From contig NZ_CP150166.1 of the NCBI RefSeq assembly GCF_037963765.1, positions 966,001-1,030,000 on the forward strand: DNA of 64,000 nucleotides, read 5' to 3'. The stretch comes from Sporosarcina sp. FSL W8-0480 (lineage in GTDB: Bacteria; Bacillota; Bacilli; Bacillales_A; Planococcaceae). This document shows, piece after piece, positions 17,835-26,079 of the stretch (the stretch's first letter is position 1; each line of letters opens with the position of its first letter). Under the pieces are notes generated by a model, which searched no databases, was not told the DNA's origin, and worked only from the letters and a program-made list of their open reading frames with translations. Made by a program: the position numbers and the translations under genes.

Positions 17835-17880
17835 CAAAAAAGACCTGTTTTGGAGTGTATTTCCAAACGGGTCCTTTTTT
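17835..17880. terminator. Intrinsic terminator between DUF2935 gene and coat-like gene
   Basis: AAAAAAGACC..GTTTTGG pairs with CCAAAC..GGTCCTTTTTT, with A-run before and T-run after, so it can act on both strands. Confidence 0.88.
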
Positions 17881-17891
17881 ATCGTGAATTA

Positions 17892-18410
17892 TTATTGCTG
17901 TACGCAAGGGAAATGCATGGGGATGAACCAGCAAAAAGGCATCATTGCTTTATGGTGACCACACTGTTGACATTGACCGCCTCCCATAAACTGCCCATCA
18001 CTATAATTCATTTGCTCAGTTCCTGAATTTTGAATAGGTCCATGATTTGGCGGAAATGTCGGGATGGCATAGACTGGGCCGAAACCGTTTATAAATTGAT
18101 TTTGACCGAACAAGGCGGGATGATTATTAGGCTGTTGCCTTTGAAAAGTTCCTTGATCTTGAGTGAGATTATATTGCGATGGATAGGTTGGAATGGCATA
18201 GACTGGACCAAATCCGTTTGCGAATTGATTTTGATCGAATAATGCTGGATGAACGTCTTGTTGTTTCATATCATAATTTTCCAAGTCATGAGTATCTAAA
18301 TGTATTCCCGGAATGGATAAATCCGGCCCCACCGCATTTATAAAAGAGGATGAAGCTTGCTGTTCCTGTCCTCTATATGGTACCTGAAAGTTATTGTTGT
18401 TATTAACCAT
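17892..18410 (-). CDS. Low-complexity, repeat-containing protein, possible spore coat component
   Basis: 172 residues rich in Asn, Gln, Pro, Phe and Gly, with no signal peptide or membrane helix. Two repeats of about 26 residues are nearly the same (HPALFDQNQFANGFGPVY followed by AIPTYPSQ; HPALFGQNQFINGFGPVY followed by AIPTFPPN), separated by a Q-rich linker. The C-terminus is Cys/His-rich (CQQCGHHK, FCWFIPMHFPC), suggesting metal binding or disulfide cross-linking. Composition and repeats resemble structural spore coat or exosporium proteins, but I recognise no named family. It stands alone, opposite to DUF2935, with a GAAGGAGAATGAT-type ribosome binding site. Confidence 0.75.
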   Translation of the reverse strand: MVNNNNNFQVPYRGQEQQASSSFINAVGPDLSIPGIHLDTHDLENYDMKQQDVHPALFDQNQFANGFGPVYAIPTYPSQYNLTQDQGTFQRQQPNNHPALFGQNQFINGFGPVYAIPTFPPNHGPIQNSGTEQMNYSDGQFMGGGQCQQCGHHKAMMPFCWFIPMHFPCVQQ

Positions 18411-18566
18411 ATCATTCTCCTTCCTCGATATTGCCTATTATATTCAACTAAGAGAGGTTAAGTGTATTTTTGTTCAGAAGCGCCTATTTACAAAGTTTTC
18501 CTTTTGGTGACCTAATTATTTAAATAGTATGTTAATATGTAAGGAGGACGGGGGAGGGGGAGGACA

Positions 18567-19448
18567 ATGGCTATTTTAGCTGTTCAGGATCTATCGAAAG
18601 TTTATAAGAATCATCAAGTGTTAGATAAGATCAGTCTTACGATTGATGCACCTGGGATTTGGGCGTTGGTTGGTCCGAATGGGGTAGGGAAAACGACGTT
18701 TCTAAATGTTATTACAAATATTCTTCCAGCTACTTCAGGTGCTGTTGAATTGGTGGGGAAGACGAATAAAGATTCATCCGTATTCAAGGAAGTTGCATTT
18801 CTTCAGGACAATACGGTCTTATTTGATTATTTATCGGGGTACGATCATCTTAAATATATATGTGATGTGCAGAAGATCCATAAAAAGAGGATCAAAGAAG
18901 TGACGGAGTATGTCGGCATGGAAAGCTATTTGAAAAAGACGGTCGGCAACTATTCTCTTGGGATGAAACAGCATTTGCTGTTAGCGATGGCGCTCATTAA
19001 TGAGCCGAAACTATTGCTTTTAGATGAACCATTAAATGGCTTGGATCCGACAAGCGCCATTTTAATGCGGGGAATATTAATGGAACTTGCTAAGAAAGGT
19101 ACGACCAACCTATTATCGTCACATAATCTATCGGAAATTGACCGTGTGACAAAACAGATATTATTCCTAAAAGACGGGAAATTGACTGAAGTCGATATGA
19201 ATGACTTTGAAAAAACCTACTATGAGTTTCATCTTTCCAATCATGGGCTTGCTCATCGTATGTTGAAAGAGCATGGGTATGAAGTGGAAATTGCTTCGGA
19301 GAGAATCCGTATTCAATTGGGGAATGAACAATTGGACAAGGTAATAGAACTAATCAAATCTGAAGAGATTCAAATTTTGGATATCCAAAAAGAAATAACA
19401 GGTTCGGAAAAACTATATAAAGAGATCTTTTCAGGAGCCAAAACATGA
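18567..19448 (+). CDS. ABC transporter ATP-binding protein
   Basis: 293 residues with one nucleotide-binding domain: Walker A GPNGVGKT (about 36), signature YSLGMKQ (a diverged LSGGQ as in many drug or bacteriocin exporters), Walker B LLLLDEP and switch His in SSHNLSE. The C-terminal 80 residues resemble the regulatory tail of BcrA/CcmA-type subunits. It overlaps the next permease gene by four bases (ATGA), and a second permease follows, so the three make one exporter. AGGAGGACGGGGGAGGGGGAGG upstream is an unusually purine-rich ribosome binding region. Substrate unknown; resistance or membrane-protein export is typical. Confidence 0.92.
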   Translation: MAILAVQDLSKVYKNHQVLDKISLTIDAPGIWALVGPNGVGKTTFLNVITNILPATSGAVELVGKTNKDSSVFKEVAFLQDNTVLFDYLSGYDHLKYICDVQKIHKKRIKEVTEYVGMESYLKKTVGNYSLGMKQHLLLAMALINEPKLLLLDEPLNGLDPTSAILMRGILMELAKKGTTNLLSSHNLSEIDRVTKQILFLKDGKLTEVDMNDFEKTYYEFHLSNHGLAHRMLKEHGYEVEIASERIRIQLGNEQLDKVIELIKSEEIQILDIQKEITGSEKLYKEIFSGAKT

Positions 19449-20545
19449 AAAAGATCATTTTTGAGTGGAAAAAGATCTCTCGTCTTAAAGTGTTTCTGAT
19501 TTTTTTGCAGCTCACATTTGTCTTCGTTTTCGGTTTGTATTTCTATAACCACATGTCTCAGGATCAAATTAAAGTGAAAAAGACCGAGTATTTTACAGAA
19601 CTTCGTAAAGATGTCAGCCGACAGCTTCTTCAAGCGGAAGAAGAACATAAAAAGAGACCATCCATGGGGCTGAGCGGGCAACTGCATTATGGCGCGGAAC
19701 TTTCCGCTAAGTTACAACAATTGATAGGCACCATTCATAGCGGTCACTGGCAAGCAGAATTACAAACAGAAATAGAAGTCTACGAAACCGCTATCCAATA
19801 CACAACATATGATAGTGCATATTTCGGAGTAAGTTTAATTGATATGGAAAGAATCATTAAACTGAATGAGGAATTACTGAAAAGAAATTTACCAAAAGAA
19901 GATTTTGAGCTATCCATCCAGACATCAATCTTTATGAAGAAAGTCGTTTCGTTAGTAATGAATCCTATAGGTTTTGTCATGCTGCTATTCGTTTTAGGCC
20001 TCATTGTGACAAAGGAATTTGATGATAATACAATCCGACAAGTGTTCACATTACCGATGACAAGAATAGAGTATATGTCCATCAAATTCATTACGATCGT
20101 TTCGAGCGGAGTACTTTGGCTTGCGCTGATTTTCGGAAGTTCATATCTATTAGGTGAACTATTGGGCCGCGCGGAAGGGAATATTTTTCAATATCCGATT
20201 TATACGAGCCAAGATACATTTATTAGTTCGGGAAAGTATTTAATAGAAGCTGTCTTGTATAGCTTCAGCTTTATGATATTTTCCGTAGGGTTGCTTCTAT
20301 TGTTGGCGTATGTTTTTCGAAATACCGTCGTCACGTTTTCAGCATTGCTTTTCATCATGGCGGGTGGGTGGCTTCTCACTAGTTATGGGATTCAGAATAT
20401 GTTTAATCCATTTACTTATCAAATGGTAGACCAGGCTATTCTACAAAAACCTCAATATTTTCCTGCTGGCCTTACGGTCATATTTGTGGCACTTCTGATT
20501 TTGTTGGGGTCTACAATACTGATCAACCGAAAGCGGGGGATGTGA
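19445..20545 (+). CDS. ABC-2 type transporter permease (first of pair)
   Basis: 366 residues. One N-terminal membrane helix (about 15-35) is followed by a large extracytoplasmic helical region (about 40-170), then five more helices from about 175 to the C-terminus, the ABC-2 exporter layout. The pattern KEFDDNTIRQVFTLPMTRIEY after helix 2 is typical of the coupling region. The start overlaps the ATPase stop by four bases, and one base separates it from the next permease gene. It should form a heteromeric pore with that permease, driven by the ATPase upstream. Confidence 0.88.
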   Translation: MKKIIFEWKKISRLKVFLIFLQLTFVFVFGLYFYNHMSQDQIKVKKTEYFTELRKDVSRQLLQAEEEHKKRPSMGLSGQLHYGAELSAKLQQLIGTIHSGHWQAELQTEIEVYETAIQYTTYDSAYFGVSLIDMERIIKLNEELLKRNLPKEDFELSIQTSIFMKKVVSLVMNPIGFVMLLFVLGLIVTKEFDDNTIRQVFTLPMTRIEYMSIKFITIVSSGVLWLALIFGSSYLLGELLGRAEGNIFQYPIYTSQDTFISSGKYLIEAVLYSFSFMIFSVGLLLLLAYVFRNTVVTFSALLFIMAGGWLLTSYGIQNMFNPFTYQMVDQAILQKPQYFPAGLTVIFVALLILLGSTILINRKRGM

Positions 20546-20546
20546 G

Positions 20547-21848
20547 ATGAAGTTCTTTCTTTTTGAATGTAAAAAGATGATCAAGAAGAAATCGATTTGG
20601 GTTGCGATGATACTATCAGTCGTGGCGATAGCGGGGTTTTATTTCTTTAATTATTCTGTAGCTGAACGAGTTCATAAGACTCGAATGCTTGATTTGGAAA
20701 CAAGTCAAATCGATATTCCTGAAAAACTTGCAAAGGATCGGATAGATCTTGAAGCTGCAAAGAAGGCCGGAGATAGCGCAAGGGTTCTTGATATAGAGCA
20801 TGGGATTAGTATCTATGAAAAAATGCTTGAAGATAAAAAGTTTCAATGGGACAACATTATGGATGGTAATTGGGCGGCAATTTCGGAAAAACAGTATGAA
20901 CAGTTGAATTACTTTGCCGTAACCTCTAAGAGCCAGAACTTTCCTGTGCACTCAATTATGGATCAACACGTTTCGATGTTTACGGTAAGGGCATCCGCAG
21001 AAGAGAGAAGGCTTGTGGCGGAAATAGGGGTTGAACCTTTCGTGCAATGGGATTACTTTGCCCCTTATCATCCAACCGCCTACGATAACCATGACGGCAA
21101 GGTATTGGAAATGTGGGAATTGGGTACGAAACGGTACGGGAAGCAGGGGTCCTATTTTTTATATCAAGTCATCCCCGCCTTCATTATTCCGTTCATCATT
21201 CTGATTGGTTGCTTTGTCTTTGGAAATAACGTTTCCTCCGAAGCGACGAAGAAAAAAAGAGGCTTGAACTTGTATGCGGTCCTTCCTTTAAAAAGAGGAC
21301 AGCTCTTTTTCTCAAAATATTTCAGCGGACTAGTGTTAACGGTTGTTTTTGTTGTATTTATTCTGTGTGTGCCACTCATTTCCAGTCTGTTCACATCTGG
21401 TATGGGCAGCTTGCAATATCCGGTATTAATTTACGATGGCCCGGCGGAAAGCCCATTTGGATTTGAATCGACCATCTTAAATGAATGGACGGATGAATTT
21501 CATTTTATTACCTTAGGAGAGTATTTCAGTACAGTTCTGCTTTTAACGGTTGTTTTGATTGTTTTCATGTTTTCGATTTACTACCTCCTTTCTCTATTTA
21601 TTAAAAATCCGACTGTTAACGCGGCGATTCTTCTAATTGTAACTTTCTTCGGGATGACTGTTTTGCCAAAGGCACCGTATAACCCATTCACCTATGTCGA
21701 TATTCACAGAGTAGTGAATCGGGAATTCGCCGTTGTTAATTTTAACGAAGCGATAACAGTAGGTAATGGATTAATGGTTTTGGGTATGATTGGGGTAATA
21801 GCAATCGGTCTATGTTATTTGCGATTTAGGAGATATGTAGTCGAATAA
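20547..21848 (+). CDS. ABC-2 type transporter permease (second of pair)
   Basis: 433 residues with the same layout as the preceding permease: helix 1 near residues 15-35, a long external region rich in charged helices (about 40-205), then a five-helix membrane bundle. The cytoplasmic turn SSEATKKKRGLNLYAVLPLKRGQLFFSKY is the expected coupling element. The N-termini of the two permeases are alike in structure but not in sequence. The gene ends the exporter operon and is followed by a 9-bp hairpin at 21856-21885. Confidence 0.88.
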   Translation: MKFFLFECKKMIKKKSIWVAMILSVVAIAGFYFFNYSVAERVHKTRMLDLETSQIDIPEKLAKDRIDLEAAKKAGDSARVLDIEHGISIYEKMLEDKKFQWDNIMDGNWAAISEKQYEQLNYFAVTSKSQNFPVHSIMDQHVSMFTVRASAEERRLVAEIGVEPFVQWDYFAPYHPTAYDNHDGKVLEMWELGTKRYGKQGSYFLYQVIPAFIIPFIILIGCFVFGNNVSSEATKKKRGLNLYAVLPLKRGQLFFSKYFSGLVLTVVFVVFILCVPLISSLFTSGMGSLQYPVLIYDGPAESPFGFESTILNEWTDEFHFITLGEYFSTVLLLTVVLIVFMFSIYYLLSLFIKNPTVNAAILLIVTFFGMTVLPKAPYNPFTYVDIHRVVNREFAVVNFNEAITVGNGLMVLGMIGVIAIGLCYLRFRRYVVE

Positions 21849-21855
21849 TTATGTT

Positions 21856-21885
21856 ATGGCGTCTACCCTTTTGAGGAGACGCCAT
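21856..21885 (+). terminator. Hairpin after ABC exporter operon
   Basis: ATGGCGTCT pairs with AGACGCCAT over a 12-base loop. There is no T-run, so termination may be weak or Rho-assisted. Confidence 0.55.
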
Positions 21886-21909
21886 TCCGATATGAAAAGA
21901 GGGGGATAA

Positions 21910-22425
21910 ATGATTACTGATGTGGACAAAGAGTTTTTACAAATGGCTTTGGCTGAAGCTGAGTTAGCTTTACAAGATAATACCTATCCTGTTGGGGCTG
22001 TTCTTGTTGACGAGGATTTCAATGTCATTGCAACGGGGAGAAATCGCGTTCATCCTAAAAAGGATGTGTCAGCACATGCTGAGATTGAAGCGATTCGCAA
22101 TGCGGGCGAAGTTATTTTTGATGCAAAAATAAATAATAAGAAATTCACCCTTTACAGTTCTTTGGAACCTTGCCCAATGTGTACTGGCGGGATTCTGTTT
22201 GCAAAGATTCAACGGGTTGTCTGGCTGCTGAATGACGACAAGGGATTTGGGGGATTTTTAAAGATGAAGGATACGGCAATTTTCGAGGAGAAATTCAATC
22301 GGATTGAAGTGATTGCTGAGCCGGACGAGAAACTGAAGATGAAACAAATTGAACTTATAAATAAATGGGAGAAAAACGCAAATCACGTGGCGAATTTGCG
22401 CAAGGTTGCATTAGCCAAAAATTAA
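21910..22425 (+). CDS. Nucleoside/nucleobase deaminase, CDA superfamily
   Basis: 171 residues from ATG 21910 behind AGAGGGGG. The zinc site is complete: HAEIEA (about residue 57) and PCPMC (about 87-91), spaced as in guanine, cytosine and tRNA adenosine deaminases. The C-terminus ends in a helix with little similarity to TadA's RNA-binding tail, so a free base or nucleoside is more likely than tRNA. AlkD-like glycosylase follows within 15 bases on the same strand; the pair might share a transcript concerned with damaged or odd bases, which is only inference. Confidence 0.87.
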   Translation: MITDVDKEFLQMALAEAELALQDNTYPVGAVLVDEDFNVIATGRNRVHPKKDVSAHAEIEAIRNAGEVIFDAKINNKKFTLYSSLEPCPMCTGGILFAKIQRVVWLLNDDKGFGGFLKMKDTAIFEEKFNRIEVIAEPDEKLKMKQIELINKWEKNANHVANLRKVALAKN

Positions 22426-22439
22426 TAGGGGTGACATTG

Positions 22440-23114
22440 ATGAAGAGAGCATGGAATCATGAAGGGATTGTTGAGAAGTTTAAAGCGAACCGAAATGACG
22501 AACAAGCTGGTCCGATGGAAGCATATATGAAGAACCACTTCCCGTTTTTAGGGATTAAAAGCCCCTTGCGCAAGTCGTTGATGCGTGAACAGTTTCTTGA
22601 ATATGAACTACCAGAACCCGAGTCTCTTTTTTCAGAGGCGTGGAAGCTATATGATTTGCCGGAGCGTGAATATCAATATGCAGCAATTGGGTTGATCGAT
22701 AAGATGAAAAAGCATCTGACAACGGAGGATTTTCCGGTGCTTCGACAGTTCATTGAAACAAAGTCCTGGTGGGATAGTGTGGATTCGATAGCTCCGACAT
22801 TCGTCGGACTTCTTGCGAAGCTTGATCGAAACTATGGTGAGAAGATTATGCTGGAGTGGTCTAATGCAGATAATATGTGGACAAACCGTTCAGCAATCCT
22901 TCATCAGTTAAAGTTCAAGAATCAGACAGACAAAGATCTATTGTTTCGCATTGTTCAGCAACATGCCGATTCGAATGAGTTTTTCATTCAGAAGGCAATT
23001 GGTTGGGCTTTGCGCGAGTATGCGAAAACGAATCCGGAAGCTGTTAGAGAATTTGTAGGGGAGTCTACATTAAAGCCATTAAGCCGTCGTGAAGCGATGA
23101 AGCATATTGGCTAA
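22440..23114 (+). CDS. DNA alkylation repair protein, AlkD-like HEAT-repeat family
   Basis: 224 residues from ATG 22440, after AGGGGTGAC; an upstream in-frame ATG at 22365 lies inside the deaminase gene. The protein is a run of HEAT-like helices. Family markers are visible: HFPFLGIKSPLRKSL near the N-terminus, SWWDSVDSIAPTFVG (about 105-120) with the Trp and Asp used by AlkD, and a conserved DNMWTNRSAILHQLKF block. AlkD removes bulky or cationic alkylpurines without flipping the base. It follows the deaminase gene by 14 bases. Confidence 0.9.
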   Translation: MKRAWNHEGIVEKFKANRNDEQAGPMEAYMKNHFPFLGIKSPLRKSLMREQFLEYELPEPESLFSEAWKLYDLPEREYQYAAIGLIDKMKKHLTTEDFPVLRQFIETKSWWDSVDSIAPTFVGLLAKLDRNYGEKIMLEWSNADNMWTNRSAILHQLKFKNQTDKDLLFRIVQQHADSNEFFIQKAIGWALREYAKTNPEAVREFVGESTLKPLSRREAMKHIG

Positions 23115-23175
23115 TTCTTATATCGCACTATCCAAATTAAATTCTGGGTATACTTCTTTAAAGGAGTTGACCTAA

Positions 23176-23880
23176 ATGACTGTTAAGAACTCGGATCGTT
23201 TTATAGTTGCGTATAATCGGATTGAGAAATTACTCTCATCGAAAGTGGATGAGGAAGGCTATTTTCCGTTTTACCGTCTTATTGATAAAGTGAAGATTAA
23301 AAACTCTGTTGTTCGTAAATATGAAGATGACTTGCGGGAGTTTGGAGATTTGCGAAATGCGATTGTCCATAATCGGACAGGGATAGATTTTGTGATCGCT
23401 GAACCTCATGATGAAATTGTGGAACGGATTGAGCAAATCGAAGGGAAATTAGGTAATCCACTTAGTATTGGCGCTCTTTTCGGTTGCAAAGTGCATACAT
23501 TGCAAACAACAGATTCCCTGTCAGACGCTTTGGAGTTAATGCATGAAAACAAGTTCAGCCAAGTACCCATTTATGAGGATGGGAAATTCAAAGGCTTGAT
23601 AACAGCAGTGGGCATTACATATTGGTTGGCAGGTCAAACGACAAAAGGTTCCATTCCCCGGGAAATACCGACACTATCCGATGTTTATAATCATGAAAAG
23701 CGAAAAGAGTCGTTTGAATTTGTCGAAAGAGATCTTTCCGTGTATGAAGCTGATGACTATTTCAAAAGGGCGATTACAAGGGGTACTCGTTTGGAAGCAT
23801 TACTCATTACTGAAAATGCTAAACCTGAAGAAGAATTAATCGGAATCATAACCCCTTTTGATTTATTGAAAATAAAATGA
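23176..23880 (+). CDS. HEPN-like N-terminal domain fused to CBS pair
   Basis: 234 residues, start ATG 23176 after AAAGGAG. The first 95 residues are helical and contain RNAIVH at 60-65, the RNxxxH signature of HEPN domains, many of which are RNases in toxin or defence systems. The rest holds two CBS motifs (about 98-150 and 180-232; typical ends are SQVPIYEDGKFKGLITAVGI and EELIGIITPFDLL), which usually bind adenine nucleotides. The layout suggests a nucleotide-sensing regulator of RNA cleavage or a nucleic-acid-binding switch. Annotation services would likely call only CBS. The HEPN call rests on the motif and helical pattern and was not confirmed by profile search. Confidence 0.7.
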   Translation: MTVKNSDRFIVAYNRIEKLLSSKVDEEGYFPFYRLIDKVKIKNSVVRKYEDDLREFGDLRNAIVHNRTGIDFVIAEPHDEIVERIEQIEGKLGNPLSIGALFGCKVHTLQTTDSLSDALELMHENKFSQVPIYEDGKFKGLITAVGITYWLAGQTTKGSIPREIPTLSDVYNHEKRKESFEFVERDLSVYEADDYFKRAITRGTRLEALLITENAKPEEELIGIITPFDLLKIK

Positions 23881-23889
23881 TGAACCAAA

Positions 23890-23932
23890 AACAGTAGGAG
23901 GCTCAGTTTGACACTGGATCTCCTACTATTTT
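23890..23932 (+). terminator. Intrinsic terminator after HEPN-CBS gene
   Basis: AGTAGGAG (23893-23900) pairs with CTCCTACT (23920-23927), followed by ATTTTC. It lies between convergent genes. Confidence 0.75.
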
Positions 23933-23945
23933 CAATTCATCAATC

Positions 23946-25091
23946 TTAGTCGACCCTTTTTCGTATCGTAAAATTATCTCCAAGTAAGAGCCAGTTTTGA
24001 GGGAAGGGGTATCCGAGGACCCAATAACTGATGCCTCGAAGTTTATAGTCTTTCACCATATCGAACTTTGCTTGTGCACTGCGGGCATCTTCGAACCATA
24101 CCTCATGGGTGCGTCCTTCTGAATCGGTGTAACGGAAAAACGGGGCTTGAGCAGTTTCATCATATTGTATGGCTACCTGGTGTTCGATTGCTCGGCGAAC
24201 CGCTTCCTGTGAGCTGAATGTTTCGGCCTCCGATCCCTGAACGAACGGAAGCGTCCAGTCCCGTGCGTATATTTGAAAGCCGAATAGAATCTTCTCTCTT
24301 GGAATGACGGTAACAGCGTAGTCAAGAACCTTCTTTATCTCATTAAGGGGTGAAATTGCTTGAGCAGGTCCCTTTCGATAACCCCATTCATATGTCATTA
24401 GCACAACGAAGTCTACAATCCTGCCATGCGCTTCATAATCATGTGCTTCATAAAGTAATCCTTTTTGTTCACTGCTTGTTTTTGGGGCAAGCGCTGAAGA
24501 TACCGAATATCCTTCTGGATGTAATCGATCAACCGCAAGCTGCAAAAACTGATTATAATGCTCCCGATCAGCAGGATAGACATTTTCAAAATCGATGTTT
24601 AATCCCTGATAACCTTTCTCTTTCATCACTGCTAATATATTCGTTACGACTTTTTCTTGAAGTTCCTTACTGGAAAGTACAGTATGGGCGAGGTCTGAAC
24701 CGGATTCTGTTGCACTGAAACTTGTAATTGCCATTATCGGTACAACCCGTTCCGCAAAAGCGGATTTCAACATTTCCGTATCATCAAGCGTAGATAAGGT
24801 ACCATCCTCATTCACACTATATACAAATGGCATCCAATAGGTTAAGTACTGACCGACTTCTTGAATTTCACGTGCACCTGTTTCCCCAGTGTTGATCGTA
24901 TAGGCATTTACATCAATAACCGGCTTCGGAACGGTTGACTCGGAAACGGTTGGGATGACAAGAGCTTGCCCAATGACCAGTGCATTCGGATTTTCCAATT
25001 GATTGGCTTCAATTATCTGATCCATCGTTACGCCATACTGATTGGAAATTCCCCATATTGAATTTCCCTGCTCCACTACATGAATTTGCAA
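23946..25091 (-). CDS. LysM and glycoside hydrolase family 18 protein, SleL/YaaH-like
   Basis: 381 residues from TTG 25091, which lies nine bases after AAGGAG and gives the family-typical start MQIHVVEQGNSIW; ATG 25115 would add eight unlikely residues. One LysM domain (about 1-48) binds peptidoglycan. The GH18 barrel follows, with the catalytic pattern YQGLNIDFENV (Asp and Glu, about 165). SleL/YaaH proteins are spore cortex-lytic N-acetylglucosaminidases acting in germination. There is no signal peptide, as usual for spore-localised members. It sits alone, convergent with the HEPN-CBS gene. It most likely contributes to cortex fragment breakdown in germination along with the ger operon at 1-5 kb. 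Confidence 0.9.
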   Translation of the reverse strand: MQIHVVEQGNSIWGISNQYGVTMDQIIEANQLENPNALVIGQALVIPTVSESTVPKPVIDVNAYTINTGETGAREIQEVGQYLTYWMPFVYSVNEDGTLSTLDDTEMLKSAFAERVVPIMAITSFSATESGSDLAHTVLSSKELQEKVVTNILAVMKEKGYQGLNIDFENVYPADREHYNQFLQLAVDRLHPEGYSVSSALAPKTSSEQKGLLYEAHDYEAHGRIVDFVVLMTYEWGYRKGPAQAISPLNEIKKVLDYAVTVIPREKILFGFQIYARDWTLPFVQGSEAETFSSQEAVRRAIEHQVAIQYDETAQAPFFRYTDSEGRTHEVWFEDARSAQAKFDMVKDYKLRGISYWVLGYPFPQNWLLLGDNFTIRKRVD

Positions 25092-25249
25092 TCCACTTCT
25101 CTCCTTACAGTTCATCTTCTGTAGGGTATTCCAATTGAATATGGGATGCCATCATTTTCAAAGAATCAATGCAAAATGAACCACATGGCAATGTCGTTCG
25201 GAGATTTTGGATTGAACGATACTAACTACAATTGTGTAAATAGAAATGG

Positions 25250-25290
25250 GCAGCCACTAACATGAAAATGTAGTAGGCTGCTTTTTTTAT
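25250..25290 (+). terminator. Intrinsic terminator with no plus-strand gene in front
   Basis: GCAGCC (25250-25255) with ACTA and CA pairs with TG, TAGT and GGCTGC, with small bulges, ahead of seven T at 25281-25288. The nearest plus-strand gene upstream is more than 1.3 kb away and already has a terminator, so this hairpin may end a short unannotated RNA starting between 25100 and 25240, or be a relic. Nothing else is recognised in 25092-25320. Confidence 0.6.
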
Positions 25291-25320
25291 TAGCTGTCTA
25301 TTTACTATATTAAAATAAAA

Positions 25321-25373
25321 TTGACAAGCGTTAACTATTAATCTATTCTGACTCTAAGTAGTATACTGTATAC
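25321..25373 (+). promoter_or_regulatory. Promoter and GntR operator of the CoA-transferase/TRAP operon
   Basis: TTGACA (25321-25326), 17 bases, TATTCT (25344-25349) form a good sigma A promoter. Just downstream, GTATACTGTATAC (25361-25373) is a perfect inverted repeat of the kind bound by FadR-subfamily GntR repressors, and the gntR gene starts 26 bases later. Autoregulation and control of the whole operon by the GntR protein is the likely arrangement. Confidence 0.7.
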
Positions 25374-25398
25374 AGTCGACGAGAATTGAGGTGTCAGT

Positions 25399-26079
25399 AT
25401 GTCGCAGTTCATTGTAAAGAAAACGACATTGAAGGATCAAGTCTATGATTATTTGAAAAACGGCATCATCATGGGCCAAATTGAACCGGGTGAGAGACTG
25501 ATAGAGGAAAAGATCTCTGAAATACTAAAAGTGAGCAGAAGCCCTATCCGGGAAGCAGTCAGAATGCTTGAGAAGGATGGATTGTTGGAAGTACATACTA
25601 CTGGAGGTGTGACTGTCGTCAACCCATCTGTAGATGATTTTCGTAATCTTTATGAAATCCGAGTGGAAATGGAGTCGCTTGCGGCATTTTATGCTGCCCA
25701 ACGTAGAGATGACGTTGAAGTTGAGGAGCTGAAATCCTATGTTAATGAGATGAAAGAAGAAAAAGCCAACGATAACTTTACAGAATTACTTGATGTCAAT
25801 TTCAAATTCCACGAGTTGATCGTCTATGCAAGCAAAAATCCATTTCTAGTATCAATGACATTGCAGTTAAGAGGAGTAAACAGCTTTTACAGAAAAGTGA
25901 TTTTAGAAGCCAATCCAGGATACGCAGAGAAGGCTTATGAAGATCATCTGAAAATCTTCGAAGCAATTGCGAATCAAAAACCCGAACAGGCGAGGCAATT
26001 AATGAGGCGGCATATCGAACATGACTATAAAATGTTCACAAAATCAGCTGCCATTCAGGAGGTAACGCAACAGTGTTGA
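25399..26079 (+). CDS. GntR-family transcriptional regulator, FadR subfamily
   Basis: 226 residues, start ATG 25399 after GAGGTGTCAGT. A winged HTH occupies about residues 10-75 (IGQIEPGERLIEEKISEILKVSRSPIREAVRMLEKDGLL, the family signature). An FCD all-helical effector domain follows (about 80-215) with His residues placed for a metal-bound carboxylate ligand (FHELIVYAS, RRHIEHDY). It overlaps the next gene by seven bases and heads the operon, so it probably senses the imported acid or its CoA ester. A palindrome next to its promoter fits as its operator. Confidence 0.93.
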   Translation: MSQFIVKKTTLKDQVYDYLKNGIIMGQIEPGERLIEEKISEILKVSRSPIREAVRMLEKDGLLEVHTTGGVTVVNPSVDDFRNLYEIRVEMESLAAFYAAQRRDDVEVEELKSYVNEMKEEKANDNFTELLDVNFKFHELIVYASKNPFLVSMTLQLRGVNSFYRKVILEANPGYAEKAYEDHLKIFEAIANQKPEQARQLMRRHIEHDYKMFTKSAAIQEVTQQC

